Positions 43,720 to 52,556 of a DNA stretch of 64,000 bases are shown here, piece after piece. The DNA comes from Saccharospirillum sp040881935. GTDB taxonomy: Bacteria > Pseudomonadota > Gammaproteobacteria > Pseudomonadales > Natronospirillaceae. Below the pieces are notes generated by a model. The model was not told the DNA's origin. It made no database searches and worked only from the letters and a program-made list of their open reading frames with translations. The position numbers were made by a program, and so were the translations under genes. Location: positions 1 to 64,000 of the forward strand of contig NZ_JBBECH010000057.1 in the NCBI RefSeq assembly GCF_040881935.1. Reading direction: 5' to 3'. Each line of letters opens with the position of its first letter. The stretch's first letter is position 1.

Positions 43720-44718
43720 ATGACACAGAAACTGGTTACACAGACCCAACCGGGTAACCACGGTCAGGGCCCGTTGCCGGGGTCGTTATACGGCTCCGAA
43801 ACCGTGGAAGAAGATCGGGCTCCCAAACTCACCTGGAAGCATTATTTGCTGGCCCTGGTCAGCGACCGGGTGACCATCACCGCCGTGCTGTTTCTGATGC
43901 TGGTAGCGATCGGCGCTGCGGGCGCGGGCTGGCTGGCCCCCTACGATCCGGTCGCCATCGACATCATGAATCGCTTTATTCCGCCACTGAGTGGGACCGC
44001 TGACGGATCTTTCCATGTGTTGGGCACCGACCAACTGGGACGCGATGTCCTGAGTAGGCTGATGCACGGCGCCCAGGTTTCGGTATCCATCGGTTTTCTG
44101 GGGGCGACCTGTTCGGCGCTGGTGGGGATTACCGCCGGCATGATCGCCGGCTACCGCAGGGGGCTGTTCGAAGACATCGTCATGCGCCTGGTGGATGGTA
44201 TGCAATCCCTACCGTCCTTGCTGATTGCTCTGTTCGTGCTATTCATCATTGGCGGCGGGTATTTGAACCTGGTGCTGGTGTTCACCTTCTTGCATTGGAT
44301 GGTATTCGCTCGCATGGCTCGTTCGCTGACCCTCGGCTACCGGGACAGCATGTTTGTTAGCGCGGCGCGCGTTCTGGGCTGTAAGGACCGCCGAATTCTC
44401 GTGCGCCATATCCTGCCTAACATGATGGCTCCGCTGATGGTGTTGTTCACCCTTGAGGTTGCCATTCTGATTCTGTCCGAAGCATCGCTGTCTTTTCTCG
44501 GCTTCGGGGTGCAGCCGCCAAATGCCTCCTGGGGGCGGATGATCGCCAGTGGACGGAATCACATCAACACGGCCTGGTGGTTGGTAACGCTGCCCGGCAC
44601 AGCGATATTTCTGACCGCCCTGGCACTCAATCTGGTCGCTGGCTGGTGCCGCAATATCAGCGACCCTGTACAGAGCGCACGCTGGCTGACCCCCAAGCGC
44701 GGCAAGAAAAAGCAATGA
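43720..44718 (+). CDS. Peptide-family ABC permease (DppC-like)
   Basis: A 332-aa permease. A cytoplasmic N-terminal extension (about 1-45) precedes the first helix (VTITAVLFLMLVAIGAAGAGW). HVLGTDQLGRDVLSRLMHGA near residue 106 is the family signature. The coupling loop is SMFVSAARVLGCKDRRILVRH, and LSEASLSFLGFGVQPPNASW is near residue 250. It pairs with the permease just upstream. Confidence 0.94.
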   Translation: MTQKLVTQTQPGNHGQGPLPGSLYGSETVEEDRAPKLTWKHYLLALVSDRVTITAVLFLMLVAIGAAGAGWLAPYDPVAIDIMNRFIPPLSGTADGSFHVLGTDQLGRDVLSRLMHGAQVSVSIGFLGATCSALVGITAGMIAGYRRGLFEDIVMRLVDGMQSLPSLLIALFVLFIIGGGYLNLVLVFTFLHWMVFARMARSLTLGYRDSMFVSAARVLGCKDRRILVRHILPNMMAPLMVLFTLEVAILILSEASLSFLGFGVQPPNASWGRMIASGRNHINTAWWLVTLPGTAIFLTALALNLVAGWCRNISDPVQSARWLTPKRGKKKQ

Positions 44719-44728
44719 GGACTGAACC

Positions 44729-45760
44729 ATGACAACAATCGAAACGCATGACCGGACACTCCGGGAAAGGTCCGCCGCCGAAGCCCCGATTATGGAAGTA
44801 CGCAATCTATCAGTGGGATTCGATACCCCGCACGGTCCGGTTCAGGCTGTTGATGATGTCTCCTGGTCGATTCGTCGGGGGGAGACGCTGGCGATCATTG
44901 GCGAGAGTGGGTCCGGCAAAAGTGTCGGGCTGGAAACCCTGATGGGACTGATCAAATCACCCCCGGCGACGATCTCGGGCCAGGCTTTCTTCGCCGGTGA
45001 GGACATGCTGAAAATGTCCGGCCGGGAGCGACGCGCGTTACGCGGTGAAAAACTGGCAATGATTTTTCAGGATGCCCTGACCGCGTTGAATCCGTCGCTG
45101 ACCATCGGTACCCAGATCAGTGAGGTGTACCGGCTGCGTCGGGGGGTCAGCAAGAAAGAGGCAAATGACAAGGCGGTGCAACTGATGGACCAGGTCAAGA
45201 TCCCGTCGGCGCGCAGCCGTCTGGGTGACTACCCGCACCAGTTCTCCGGTGGCATGTGCCAGCGGGTCATGATCGCGCTGGCTCTGGCGATGGATCCGGA
45301 AATTCTTATCGCCGACGAACCGACCACTGCACTCGACGTGACTGTCCAGCGGCAGATTATGGATTTGCTGAGAGAGGTGCGTGATGAACGCGGCATGTCC
45401 CTGATTCTGGTCACCCACGACCTGGGTGTCGTGGCGGAGGTGGCCGACAAAGCTGTGGTCATGTATGCCGGTCGGATTGCCGAGTCGGCCGATATCGTCG
45501 ATCTGTTTCGCAAGCCCAAACATCCGTACAGCCGCGCGCTGTTGCGTGCCATGCCTCGTGTCGATTCGGGTGCCGAACGCCTGGAATGCATTGCCGGCAC
45601 GCCACCCACGCTGAGTCATATTCCGTCCGGCTGCGCTTTCCGTCCGCGCTGCGCTTTTTGTCAACCAACGTGCGCGCAGGAGCGACCCCGGTTGCGGGAC
45701 ATGGAACCCAACCATCAGGCAGCCTGTCATTTCGCCGAGGAGATTGAGCATGGTGCATGA
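44729..45760 (+). CDS. Peptide-family ABC ATP-binding protein (DppD-like)
   Basis: A 343-aa ATPase. Walker A is GESGSGKSV with the unusual Val instead of Thr after Ser. The signature FSGGMCQRVMIALALAM and Walker B LIADEPTTALDVTVQ follow, then the switch VTHDLGVVAEVADK. The C-terminal oligopeptide-family extension carries cysteines (CAFRPRCAFCQPTC), typical of an iron-sulfur-like or zinc site in this family. It starts 10 bp after the permease and overlaps the partner ATPase by 11 bp. Confidence 0.94.
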   Translation: MTTIETHDRTLRERSAAEAPIMEVRNLSVGFDTPHGPVQAVDDVSWSIRRGETLAIIGESGSGKSVGLETLMGLIKSPPATISGQAFFAGEDMLKMSGRERRALRGEKLAMIFQDALTALNPSLTIGTQISEVYRLRRGVSKKEANDKAVQLMDQVKIPSARSRLGDYPHQFSGGMCQRVMIALALAMDPEILIADEPTTALDVTVQRQIMDLLREVRDERGMSLILVTHDLGVVAEVADKAVVMYAGRIAESADIVDLFRKPKHPYSRALLRAMPRVDSGAERLECIAGTPPTLSHIPSGCAFRPRCAFCQPTCAQERPRLRDMEPNHQAACHFAEEIEHGA

Positions 45761-46817
45761 ATCCATAATCGGGAAACACCCTGAGCAGGAGCGCGATGTG
45801 ATGCTGTATGCCCGGGGGCTGGTCAAGTCCTTTGCCATGAAATCCCATCAGGGGTGGCGTACCGTAGAGCAGGAAATCCGTGCCGTGAATGACGTCGGGT
45901 TCTCGCTGGGCCGGGGGGAAACGCTGGGCCTGGTGGGAGAATCCGGGTGTGGCAAGTCCACGCTGGCCAAAATGCTGGTGCGCCTGATCGAACCCACAGC
46001 AGGAAGCATCGAGCTGGACGGCGAAGACATTCTCTCCCTGAATACCGAAGCCATGCGCCAGATGCGCCGACGCATCCAGATGATTTTCCAGGACCCCTAT
46101 TCATCATTGAACCCGCGCATGACCGTGGCCGAGATCATTGGTGAATCCTGGGTGGTATTCCCGGATATTGTGCCACCTGAAAAACGCGAAGAGCGCATCA
46201 GCGAATTGCTGCACCAGGTTGGCCTGAACACTTCTGATGCCGATCGCTACCCGCACCAGTTTTCCGGTGGTCAACGACAACGCATTGGCATCGCGCGTGC
46301 CCTGGCGGTGGAGCCGGAAGTGATTATCTGCGATGAACCGGTATCGGCGCTCGATGTTTCAGTACAGGCCCAGGTGATCAATCTGCTTATGGATATCCAG
46401 CGGGATACCGGGGTGGCCTATGTGTTTATTGCCCATGATCTTTCCGTGGTGCGCCACATTTCGGACCGGGTGATGGTCATGTACCTCGGGGAAATCATCG
46501 AGGGTGGACCGGTCGAACAAGTCTTCGAGCACCCGCAACATCCGTATACCGCCGCTTTGCTGTCTTCTGTTCCGGTTCAGGATCCGGAGCAGAAGGGGCG
46601 TCGGGTGCTGGCATTGCCGGGCGAAGTCCCCAGCCCGATGAACCCGCCACCTGGCTGCAAGTTCCATACACGGTGCCCCTATGCCACGGATATTTGCCGG
46701 ACCCAGGCCCCGGAAACCCAGGGTGACATGATGCAACGCGGAGTGCGTTGCCATCACACGGACCGGCTGGATTTCAGTGAATATCTGGAACACATACGCG
46801 CCCGTGCCACGGGCTGA
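45750..46817 (+). CDS. Peptide-family ABC ATP-binding protein (DppF-like)
   Basis: A 355-aa ATPase, the partner of DppD. Walker A GESGCGKSTLAK is near residue 66, signature FSGGQRQRIGIARALAV and Walker B VIICDEPVSALDVSVQ follow, and the C-terminal extension GCKFHTRCPYATDICR has the paired cysteines. The ATG at 45750 with GAGGAG upstream is preferred over a TTG at 45744. It ends the operon, with a strong terminator 36 bases later. Confidence 0.94.
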   Translation: MVHESIIGKHPEQERDVMLYARGLVKSFAMKSHQGWRTVEQEIRAVNDVGFSLGRGETLGLVGESGCGKSTLAKMLVRLIEPTAGSIELDGEDILSLNTEAMRQMRRRIQMIFQDPYSSLNPRMTVAEIIGESWVVFPDIVPPEKREERISELLHQVGLNTSDADRYPHQFSGGQRQRIGIARALAVEPEVIICDEPVSALDVSVQAQVINLLMDIQRDTGVAYVFIAHDLSVVRHISDRVMVMYLGEIIEGGPVEQVFEHPQHPYTAALLSSVPVQDPEQKGRRVLALPGEVPSPMNPPPGCKFHTRCPYATDICRTQAPETQGDMMQRGVRCHHTDRLDFSEYLEHIRARATG

Positions 46818-46852
46818 AAACCGTCTCAACGTTGTGGGTTGTTGAGCCTTTG

Positions 46853-46890
46853 CCGGTCATGGTCATAGTGTCACCATGACCGGTTTTTTT
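46853..46890 (+). terminator. Rho-independent terminator of the peptide-family ABC operon
   Basis: CCGGTCATGGT and ACCATGACCGG form a perfect 11-bp stem around CATAGTGTC, followed by seven T. Confidence 0.95.
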
Positions 46891-46950
46891 GATGGTAATG
46901 CCTGGATAATCCCAATCCATTCCAAGCCCGACAGGCTCTTTGATATTTCC

Positions 46951-47961
46951 CTAGCGCAACGTGCCCCGCTCGATCAGGGTACAGGGAAACAACAACCGTT
47001 TGACGTTGCCGCTGTCCTGGCCGGCCATGGCCTGGCTGATTATGTCCACCGTTTGTTGCACCATGTCGCTCATTGGTTGCCGGATTGTGGTGAGCTGGTA
47101 AGCGTCTGCGCTGGCCAGTTCAATATCATCGAAACCGATAATGCCCAGGTCATCCGGAATCGTGAGCCCGTGCCGGTAACGCGCCACATCCATGACGCCG
47201 AAGGCGACTAAATCGTTGCCGCAGAAAACGCCATCAATGTTCCGGTGTTCGTCCAGCATCTGTATCGCCGCCTTGCGACCGGCGTCGTAGGTATATTCGG
47301 TGGCGTTAACTCGGGCCACTAATTCGACTCCGGCTTCACCAACAGCGTCACAGAAGCCTTTTTCCCGGAATGCGTTGGTGGATGTGGTGGCGGGACCGCC
47401 CAGGTAAGCCAGTTTCCGATAACCGCGCTCAATCAGTTTGCGTGCCGCCAGGCGTCCGCCTGCCTCATTGTCGGCGCATACGACGTTGACCTTCGCATTT
47501 CGAGGCTGGCGGGCGTAAGCCACCAGCGGTATGCCCTGGCGCGCGCACTGGTCAACCAATGCCTGTGACATGGAGGCGGCAGCGACCACCAGGCCGTCCA
47601 CACCATACTGCATGACTTGCCGGGCTGACTCGACTACATCGACCCCCTTGGACACATTGAATACCAGGGCTCGCAGGCCCCGGGCCTGCAGGGCGCTGGT
47701 AAACAGATCGAGGGTCGTCAAATGCATGGGGTTCTGGAAGTTGGCCAGAATGATACCCACCAGCGCAGTACGCTGGGTCATCAGGCTGCGCGCCAATACG
47801 TTGGGCATGTAGTCCAGCTTCTCTGCCGCAGCCAACACCCGGTCCCTCATTTTGGAAGATACGCTGGCTCCGGGGGTAAACACACGGGACACCGCCGATA
47901 TGGAAACGCCCGCTTCCAGCGCGACGTCGCTGGCGGTGATGCGTGAAACTCTTTCGGTCAT
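46951..47961 (-). CDS. LacI family transcriptional regulator
   Basis: A 336-aa repressor. The N-terminal helix-turn-helix and hinge are at about 7-62 (ITASDVALEAGVSISAVSRV, LDYMPNVLARSL). A periplasmic-binding-like effector domain spans about 65-330 (VGIILANFQNPMHL, DGVFCGNDLVAFGVMD, DLGIIGFDDIELASA). Its own upstream region holds a 16-bp palindrome almost identical to one upstream of the transporter genes at 40.9 kb, so it likely controls itself, the divergent dioxygenase gene, the ABC operon and the kinase/phosphatase pair. The effector is unknown, probably a sugar-like molecule. Confidence 0.93.
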   Translation of the reverse strand: MTERVSRITASDVALEAGVSISAVSRVFTPGASVSSKMRDRVLAAAEKLDYMPNVLARSLMTQRTALVGIILANFQNPMHLTTLDLFTSALQARGLRALVFNVSKGVDVVESARQVMQYGVDGLVVAAASMSQALVDQCARQGIPLVAYARQPRNAKVNVVCADNEAGGRLAARKLIERGYRKLAYLGGPATTSTNAFREKGFCDAVGEAGVELVARVNATEYTYDAGRKAAIQMLDEHRNIDGVFCGNDLVAFGVMDVARYRHGLTIPDDLGIIGFDDIELASADAYQLTTIRQPMSDMVQQTVDIISQAMAGQDSGNVKRLLFPCTLIERGTLR

Positions 47962-47989
47962 TCCTTTAAGCTCCTGAAGGCTTTACAAT

Positions 47990-48005
47990 TTGCAAGCCCT
48001 TGCAA
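47990..48005. promoter_or_regulatory. LacI-family operator, site 2
   Basis: TTGCAAGCCCTTGCAA, a 16-bp palindrome with one central mismatch, extended outward to AATTTGCAAG...CTTGCAATT. It lies 28 bases upstream of the LacI gene and before the divergent dioxygenase gene. It matches site 1 at 15 of 16 positions. Confidence 0.85.
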
Positions 48006-48178
48006 TTATTGTGTCTGCCGGGCTGTTGAGTCAACTCTCCCGTGAAATTCAAGTTGAATGGAGTAACGATTTGGATTGGGGTTGGCTGTTAAGTTCAGGA
48101 TGGTGCTATTGCCGTCTTCGACGCTACCATGACGTCTTTAACAAGAACAACAGGCTACAAGGCCCGGAGTAAAGCCCC

Positions 48179-49369
48179 ATGTCAGCTAACAACACCGAAG
48201 CGAGCGTCTTCGCCGACGAACAGGACACGGATATTGAAGCCTTTGCCCGCTTGTGCGAACAGAGCGCGGATGTGCGGGACTACCCCAGGGCTTCGACCGT
48301 TGAGCGCGGGGTCGTTATTTATGATCGCCTTGCCTTTGAGTTGGACTCGGCGCTGGAACGGCGGGGGCTGATGGCTGAGCTGAACCGGGTGTTTTCAACC
48401 GGGCCAGGCATCGTGGTGGTGCGCGGCAGCTTTGTCGATACGACCGTGCTGGATCGCCATACCGCTGTGTTCAAGCGCATTATGGCGGACGAGTCGGAAG
48501 TTCGTACAGCGGGGGATCATTTCGCCGCGGCAGGGGCCAACACCCGGGTCTGGAATTCGGTGCAGAAAGTGGCCGAGGTGGATCCGGCAGCCTTTATCGA
48601 GTATTACGCTAATCCGGTTATGCATACGTTGTCCGAGGCTTGGCTGGGGCCGCACTACCAAGTTACTGCCCAGGTCAATGTGGTGCACCCCGGCGGCCAG
48701 GCGCAACAGCCGCATCGGGACTATCACCTCGGTTTCCAGACCAACGAGGCCGCAGCGCGTTATCCCCTGGCCGTACACCGGTTGTCGCCCTTGTTGACGC
48801 TCCAGGGCGCCGTCGCTCACACCGATATGCCGATTGAAAGCGGGCCAACCCAGTTGCTGCCGTTCTCGCACCAGTACGAGTTGGGGTATCTGGCCTGGCG
48901 GCAGGATGCGTTCAAACGGTATTTCGCCGAGCATGCCGTCCAACTGCCGTTGAATAAGGGAGACCAGCTTTTCTTCAATCCGGCCCTGTTCCACGCCGCT
49001 GGCGATAACCGCACTCGCGACCAGCATCGCATGGCCAATTTGTTGCAAGTCTCTTCGGTCTTTGGTGTGCCCATGGAAACGGTCGACCGAACCATGATGA
49101 CGTTGGCGATTTATCCGGAGCTGTTACGCCAGGTTCAAGCCGGTTCACTAACCGGCACTGAGTTGAGCGGTGTAATTGCGACGGTGGCCGACGGGTATTC
49201 CTTCCCCACCAACCTGGACACCGATCCGCCCGTGAACGGCCTGGCGCCGCAGACCGGTCAGCAAGTACTCGCACAGGCGCTGGAGGAGGCCTGGTCGCTG
49301 GACAGGCTACGCCGGGTGATGGCTGATAAAGCAAGTCAACGCAGAGCTTCCCAGCTTCCGCCGTTCTGA
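48179..49369 (+). CDS. Phytanoyl-CoA dioxygenase (PhyH) family protein
   Basis: A 396-aa Fe(II)/2-oxoglutarate-dependent oxygenase-like protein. The metal motif HxD is His179-Asp181 in QPHRDYHLG. A distal His272 in FFNPALFHAAGDN and a following arginine-rich stretch fit the rest of the site. The ATG at 48179 lacks a strong ribosome site. The family hydroxylates lipid, sugar, halogenated or methylated substrates, so the reaction is open. It is divergent from the LacI gene across the operator. Its last 34 bases overlap the 3' end of the convergent oxidoreductase gene. Confidence 0.82.
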   Translation: MSANNTEASVFADEQDTDIEAFARLCEQSADVRDYPRASTVERGVVIYDRLAFELDSALERRGLMAELNRVFSTGPGIVVVRGSFVDTTVLDRHTAVFKRIMADESEVRTAGDHFAAAGANTRVWNSVQKVAEVDPAAFIEYYANPVMHTLSEAWLGPHYQVTAQVNVVHPGGQAQQPHRDYHLGFQTNEAAARYPLAVHRLSPLLTLQGAVAHTDMPIESGPTQLLPFSHQYELGYLAWRQDAFKRYFAEHAVQLPLNKGDQLFFNPALFHAAGDNRTRDQHRMANLLQVSSVFGVPMETVDRTMMTLAIYPELLRQVQAGSLTGTELSGVIATVADGYSFPTNLDTDPPVNGLAPQTGQQVLAQALEEAWSLDRLRRVMADKASQRRASQLPPF

Positions 49370-50493
49370 CTGGATGTCAGGCAGGTCTCGATAAAGTGGA
49401 TCCCCCGGGCACCGTCTTCGGCGGGTGGGAAAGCGTTATCGGGCGACAGTGCCTGCCCTGTCTCGCGCGCAGTGATGGCTTCAGCCAGGTCCCGGTAGAG
49501 TGTGGCAAAGGCCTCCTGGTAGCCCTCCGGGTGACCGATCACGACCCTGGTGTGGCGGTCCGCCGCCGGATACAGTCCGGGCCCGCCCTTGGCCAGTACC
49601 CGGCAGGGTTCGTCCAGCGGGCGGTGGATCAGTTCATTGGGCTGTTGTTGGTGCCATTCCAGGCCGCCCTTGCTGCCGAAGATTCTGAATTTAAGGCCGT
49701 GTTCGGCGCCGGCTGCAGCCTGGGTCACCCAGATCAGGCCATGGGCGTTGTTGTCGTAGCGGGTTAGCAGCGTCGCATAGTCGTGCGCGTCCCGCCCCGG
49801 CGTTACCGAACAGACATCGGCGGTCAGGTGGCTCGGCTCCATGCCGGAGACGAAGGACGCCAGGTGATAGGCGTGGGTACCGATCTCGCCCAGGATCAGC
49901 GAAGGGCCGCTGATTTCGGGGTCGAAATGCCAGTGGGCGCCGCTTAGTTCGTCTTCGCCCAGTTGCGCCAGGTGTCCCTGCATGTACTCGCACTGCACCA
50001 TTCGGATCTCGCCGATATCACCATTGGCGATCATGGCCCGGGCCTGGCGCACCATCGGAAAGCCGGTGTAAGCGTAGGCTACACAAAACAACCGATTATG
50101 CTGCTGCGCCAGTCTGGCCAGTTCGTCAGCCTCGGCTGAGGTGTTGGTCAGTGGCTTCTCGCACATGACGTGGAAGCCTTGCTCCATGGCGCGTTTGGCC
50201 AGTTCGAAGTGGCTGTTGTTGGGCGTCATGATGGCGATGACATCAACCCGGTCATCGCGCCCGGCCTCGCTATCAATCAGGCTGAAACCGTCGGCATAGC
50301 CGCGCTCGATGTGCAGGGTTTTTGCAGCGGCCAGGGACCGGTCGGGGTCGGAGGAAAAGGCGCCGGCGACCACGTCAAACAGACCATCCAGCACGGCGCC
50401 GCCGCGATGAATACTGCCGATGAAAGAGCCGGGGCCGCCGCCGATGACGCCGAGCCGCAAGCGACGACCGGGTATTAGGTTCGATTGTGTCAT
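49336..50493 (-). CDS. Gfo/Idh/MocA family dehydrogenase (inositol locus, third copy)
   Basis: A 385-aa NAD(P)-dependent sugar or cyclitol dehydrogenase. The Rossmann motif is LGVIGGGPGSFIGSIHR near residue 15; the catalytic motif CEKPLTN is near residue 122. IGTHAYHLASFV near residue 210 supplies the active-site histidine. ATG 50493 overlaps the iolB stop by ATGA, so it is coupled to iolB. It likely oxidises an inositol isomer or derivative such as scyllo- or D-chiro-inositol. The specific isomer is not readable from sequence. Confidence 0.86.
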   Translation of the reverse strand: MTQSNLIPGRRLRLGVIGGGPGSFIGSIHRGGAVLDGLFDVVAGAFSSDPDRSLAAAKTLHIERGYADGFSLIDSEAGRDDRVDVIAIMTPNNSHFELAKRAMEQGFHVMCEKPLTNTSAEADELARLAQQHNRLFCVAYAYTGFPMVRQARAMIANGDIGEIRMVQCEYMQGHLAQLGEDELSGAHWHFDPEISGPSLILGEIGTHAYHLASFVSGMEPSHLTADVCSVTPGRDAHDYATLLTRYDNNAHGLIWVTQAAAGAEHGLKFRIFGSKGGLEWHQQQPNELIHRPLDEPCRVLAKGGPGLYPAADRHTRVVIGHPEGYQEAFATLYRDLAEAITARETGQALSPDNAFPPAEDGARGIHFIETCLTSSQNGGSWEALR

Positions 50494-51293
50494 GATTTCA
50501 GCATCCATTCGTGGGCGGGATCGTTGTGGAAAATCCAGGTGCGTTCTGGACCCGCCATGGTGTTGAGGTAATAGAGGTCGTAGCCGTGCGGTGCACCAAC
50601 CGGATGGTAGCCCTCGGGCACCATGACTACCCCTTTGTCTTCGACCGTGATGGTCTCGTCCAGACTGCGGTCGTCGGTATAGACCCGCTGGAACGCGAAT
50701 CCCTGGGACGGATTCAGGCGATGGTAATAGGTTTCTTCCAGTTGGGTTTCGTTCGGCTTGGCGTCGGTGTCGTGCTTGTGCGGCGGGTAGCTAGACCAGT
50801 TGCCGTTGGGCGTGAACACCTCAACCACCAGCAGTTTTTCCGCCGGGATGTCGTTGAACAGGATGTTGCAGACCCGGCGCTCGTTGGTCCCTTCACCCCG
50901 GGTGATGTATTGCAGTTCTTCCGGTTTAATCAGGCGCGCGGGATACTTGCCCTCGGCCGGTGCCCGGGACACCGCCAGTTCCAGCTCAGTTCGGGCGGTG
51001 ACGCGGTATTCATCGCGCGGTGGCACATAGACGGCATAAGGCGGTTGCTGTTCAAAAATGGTGGTGCGCTCCCCGATGTCGGACCAGGTTTCCTGACCGG
51101 TGGACACATCGGCCTTGCCGGTCATCAGCACCAGGCAGACTTCGGTGCCTTCGGTCGGTTGCGTCAGGGTCTGGCCCGGTTGCAGGGTATAGACTTCGAA
51201 ACCGACGTATCCCCAATTAGCGGACTGGGGGGTAATGCGCTGGATGCACCCGATGTCGTCGGGTGTTTGGGGTCTGGAAAGCAGGTGTGACAT
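50490..51293 (-). CDS. iolB: 5-deoxy-glucuronate isomerase
   Basis: Converts 5-deoxy-D-glucuronate to 2-deoxy-5-keto-D-gluconate (the fourth reaction of inositol breakdown, after IolG, IolE and IolD). 267 aa, a cupin-fold enzyme. The metal-binding motif SYPPHKHD is near residue 165; LEETYYHRLNPSQGFAFQRVY and VMVPEGYHPVGAPHGYDLYYL are strong family signatures. AGGAGGT lies seven bases upstream of the ATG. It is separated from iolG by a palindromic element, so expression of iolB may need its own promoter or read-through. Confidence 0.96.
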   Translation of the reverse strand: MSHLLSRPQTPDDIGCIQRITPQSANWGYVGFEVYTLQPGQTLTQPTEGTEVCLVLMTGKADVSTGQETWSDIGERTTIFEQQPPYAVYVPPRDEYRVTARTELELAVSRAPAEGKYPARLIKPEELQYITRGEGTNERRVCNILFNDIPAEKLLVVEVFTPNGNWSSYPPHKHDTDAKPNETQLEETYYHRLNPSQGFAFQRVYTDDRSLDETITVEDKGVVMVPEGYHPVGAPHGYDLYYLNTMAGPERTWIFHNDPAHEWMLKS

Positions 51294-51391
51294 GTGATGA
51301 CCTCCTGTTGGAAGAGTTGGCCAATATCGACCTCTGGCCAGTTTGATTCGAAATAGCTTTTACTCAAGTTGCAGAGTTTGTACCTGACTGA

Positions 51392-51504
51392 GTGCCGGGT
51401 ACCGGGTATGCCTATCCGGGGGAGTCCGCAACATGGATGTTGCGGTCTAGGCCCCATGGACGGGTTTACGCCGACCCCGGAGAGGCATACCCGGTGCCCG
51501 GCAC
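51392..51504. repeat. Palindromic extragenic element between iolG and iolB
   Basis: The outer arms 51392-51421 and 51475-51504 match over 30 bp with two differences (GTGCCGGGTACCGGGTATGC from the left). A second hairpin, CCGCAACAT with ATGTTGCGG, sits inside, followed by CCATGGACGGGTTTACG. This layout resembles REP/BIME-like intergenic repeats of marine gammaproteobacteria. It has no coding capacity. Its copy number elsewhere is unknown. Confidence 0.7.
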
Positions 51505-51541
51505 GGATTCCTGGCACTGAGGTGAAAGTGTGAGCTCCGCA

Positions 51542-52531
51542 TTACTGCACTTTGACGGCCTGGCCGGTCCTGGCCGATTCCACGGCGGCCTCGGCCAATG
51601 CCAACGCCATCAGGCCGTCGTTCTGGTTGGCCAGTGGCTTGGATTTGCCCTCTACGGCGTCAATGAAGTTGGCCAGTTCGTGTCGGTACGCCTCGGCGTA
51701 ACGTTCCAGGAAAAAGTGTTGCGGTTTCGCGCCCTGGCTGCCTGCATCGGTAGTCTGTACCAGGTTTGATTCCAAATTGTTGTTGGCCTGCAGCATACCC
51801 CCGGAGCCCAGTACTTCGATGCGCTGATCATAGCCGTACACCGCCCGGCGGCTGTTGCTGATCTGGCACAGCTTGCCGCTGGCGGTCTTCAGCGTCACCA
51901 GTGCCGTGTCGACATCGCCGGCCTTGCCGATGGCCGGGTCCACCAGGCAACTGGCCGTGGCAAAGACTTCCACCGGTTCCTCGCCCAGCAGCCAGCGCGC
52001 CATGTCCAGATCGTGAATCATCATGTCGCGGAACAGACCGCCGGAGGACTTAACATAGTTGGCCGGCGGCGGCGCCGGGTCGCGGCTGGTGATGGTGACC
52101 ATCTCGACAGCGCCGATGGCCTCGTCAGTCAGACGCTGTTTCAGGTCGCTGAATTGCGGGTCGTAGCGGCGGTTAAAGCCGACCAGGCAGGTAACGCCGG
52201 TGCGTTCGAGCGTCGCCAGGCAGGCCCGGGTGCGTTCCAGATCAAGGTCGATCGGTTTTTCGCAAAAAATCGCCTTGCCCGCTGCAGCGCTGCGTTCCAA
52301 TAGTTCGGCGTGAGTGTCGGTTGAGCTGGCGATAATTACAGCCTGAACGTCCGGGTCGTCCAGCGCCTGTTCGACACTGGTGACCTCGGCTCCGTACCGT
52401 TTGGCGAGTTTTTGCGCCGACTCGGCGAAGACGTCGACTACGTATTTCAGTCGGGCGCCGGGTTGGGTCGCCAGATTCGCAGCGTGTATGGCGCCGATGC
52501 GACCGGCTCCAAATAGACAGACATTGATCAT
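51542..52531 (-). CDS. iolG: myo-Inositol 2-dehydrogenase
   Basis: Oxidises myo-inositol to 2-keto-myo-inositol, the first catabolic step. 329 aa. Rossmann motif FGAGRIGAIHAANLA at residues 7-21, the catalytic Lys in CEKPIDL near residue 96, GFNRRYDP near 118, and the substrate histidine in DMMIHDLDMARWLLGEEP near 170 match the short IolG family. It lies 25 bases after the RpiR gene and shares its transcript. Confidence 0.94.
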   Translation of the reverse strand: MINVCLFGAGRIGAIHAANLATQPGARLKYVVDVFAESAQKLAKRYGAEVTSVEQALDDPDVQAVIIASSTDTHAELLERSAAAGKAIFCEKPIDLDLERTRACLATLERTGVTCLVGFNRRYDPQFSDLKQRLTDEAIGAVEMVTITSRDPAPPPANYVKSSGGLFRDMMIHDLDMARWLLGEEPVEVFATASCLVDPAIGKAGDVDTALVTLKTASGKLCQISNSRRAVYGYDQRIEVLGSGGMLQANNNLESNLVQTTDAGSQGAKPQHFFLERYAEAYRHELANFIDAVEGKSKPLANQNDGLMALALAEAAVESARTGQAVKVQ

Positions 52532-52556
52532 AGATCACTCCTGAACAGAGGTTGTG

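Noticed and set aside
46853..46890. Bidirectional terminator for the convergent LacI gene
   Set aside because: The stem lacks an A-run on its left side, so on the minus strand there is no U-tract.
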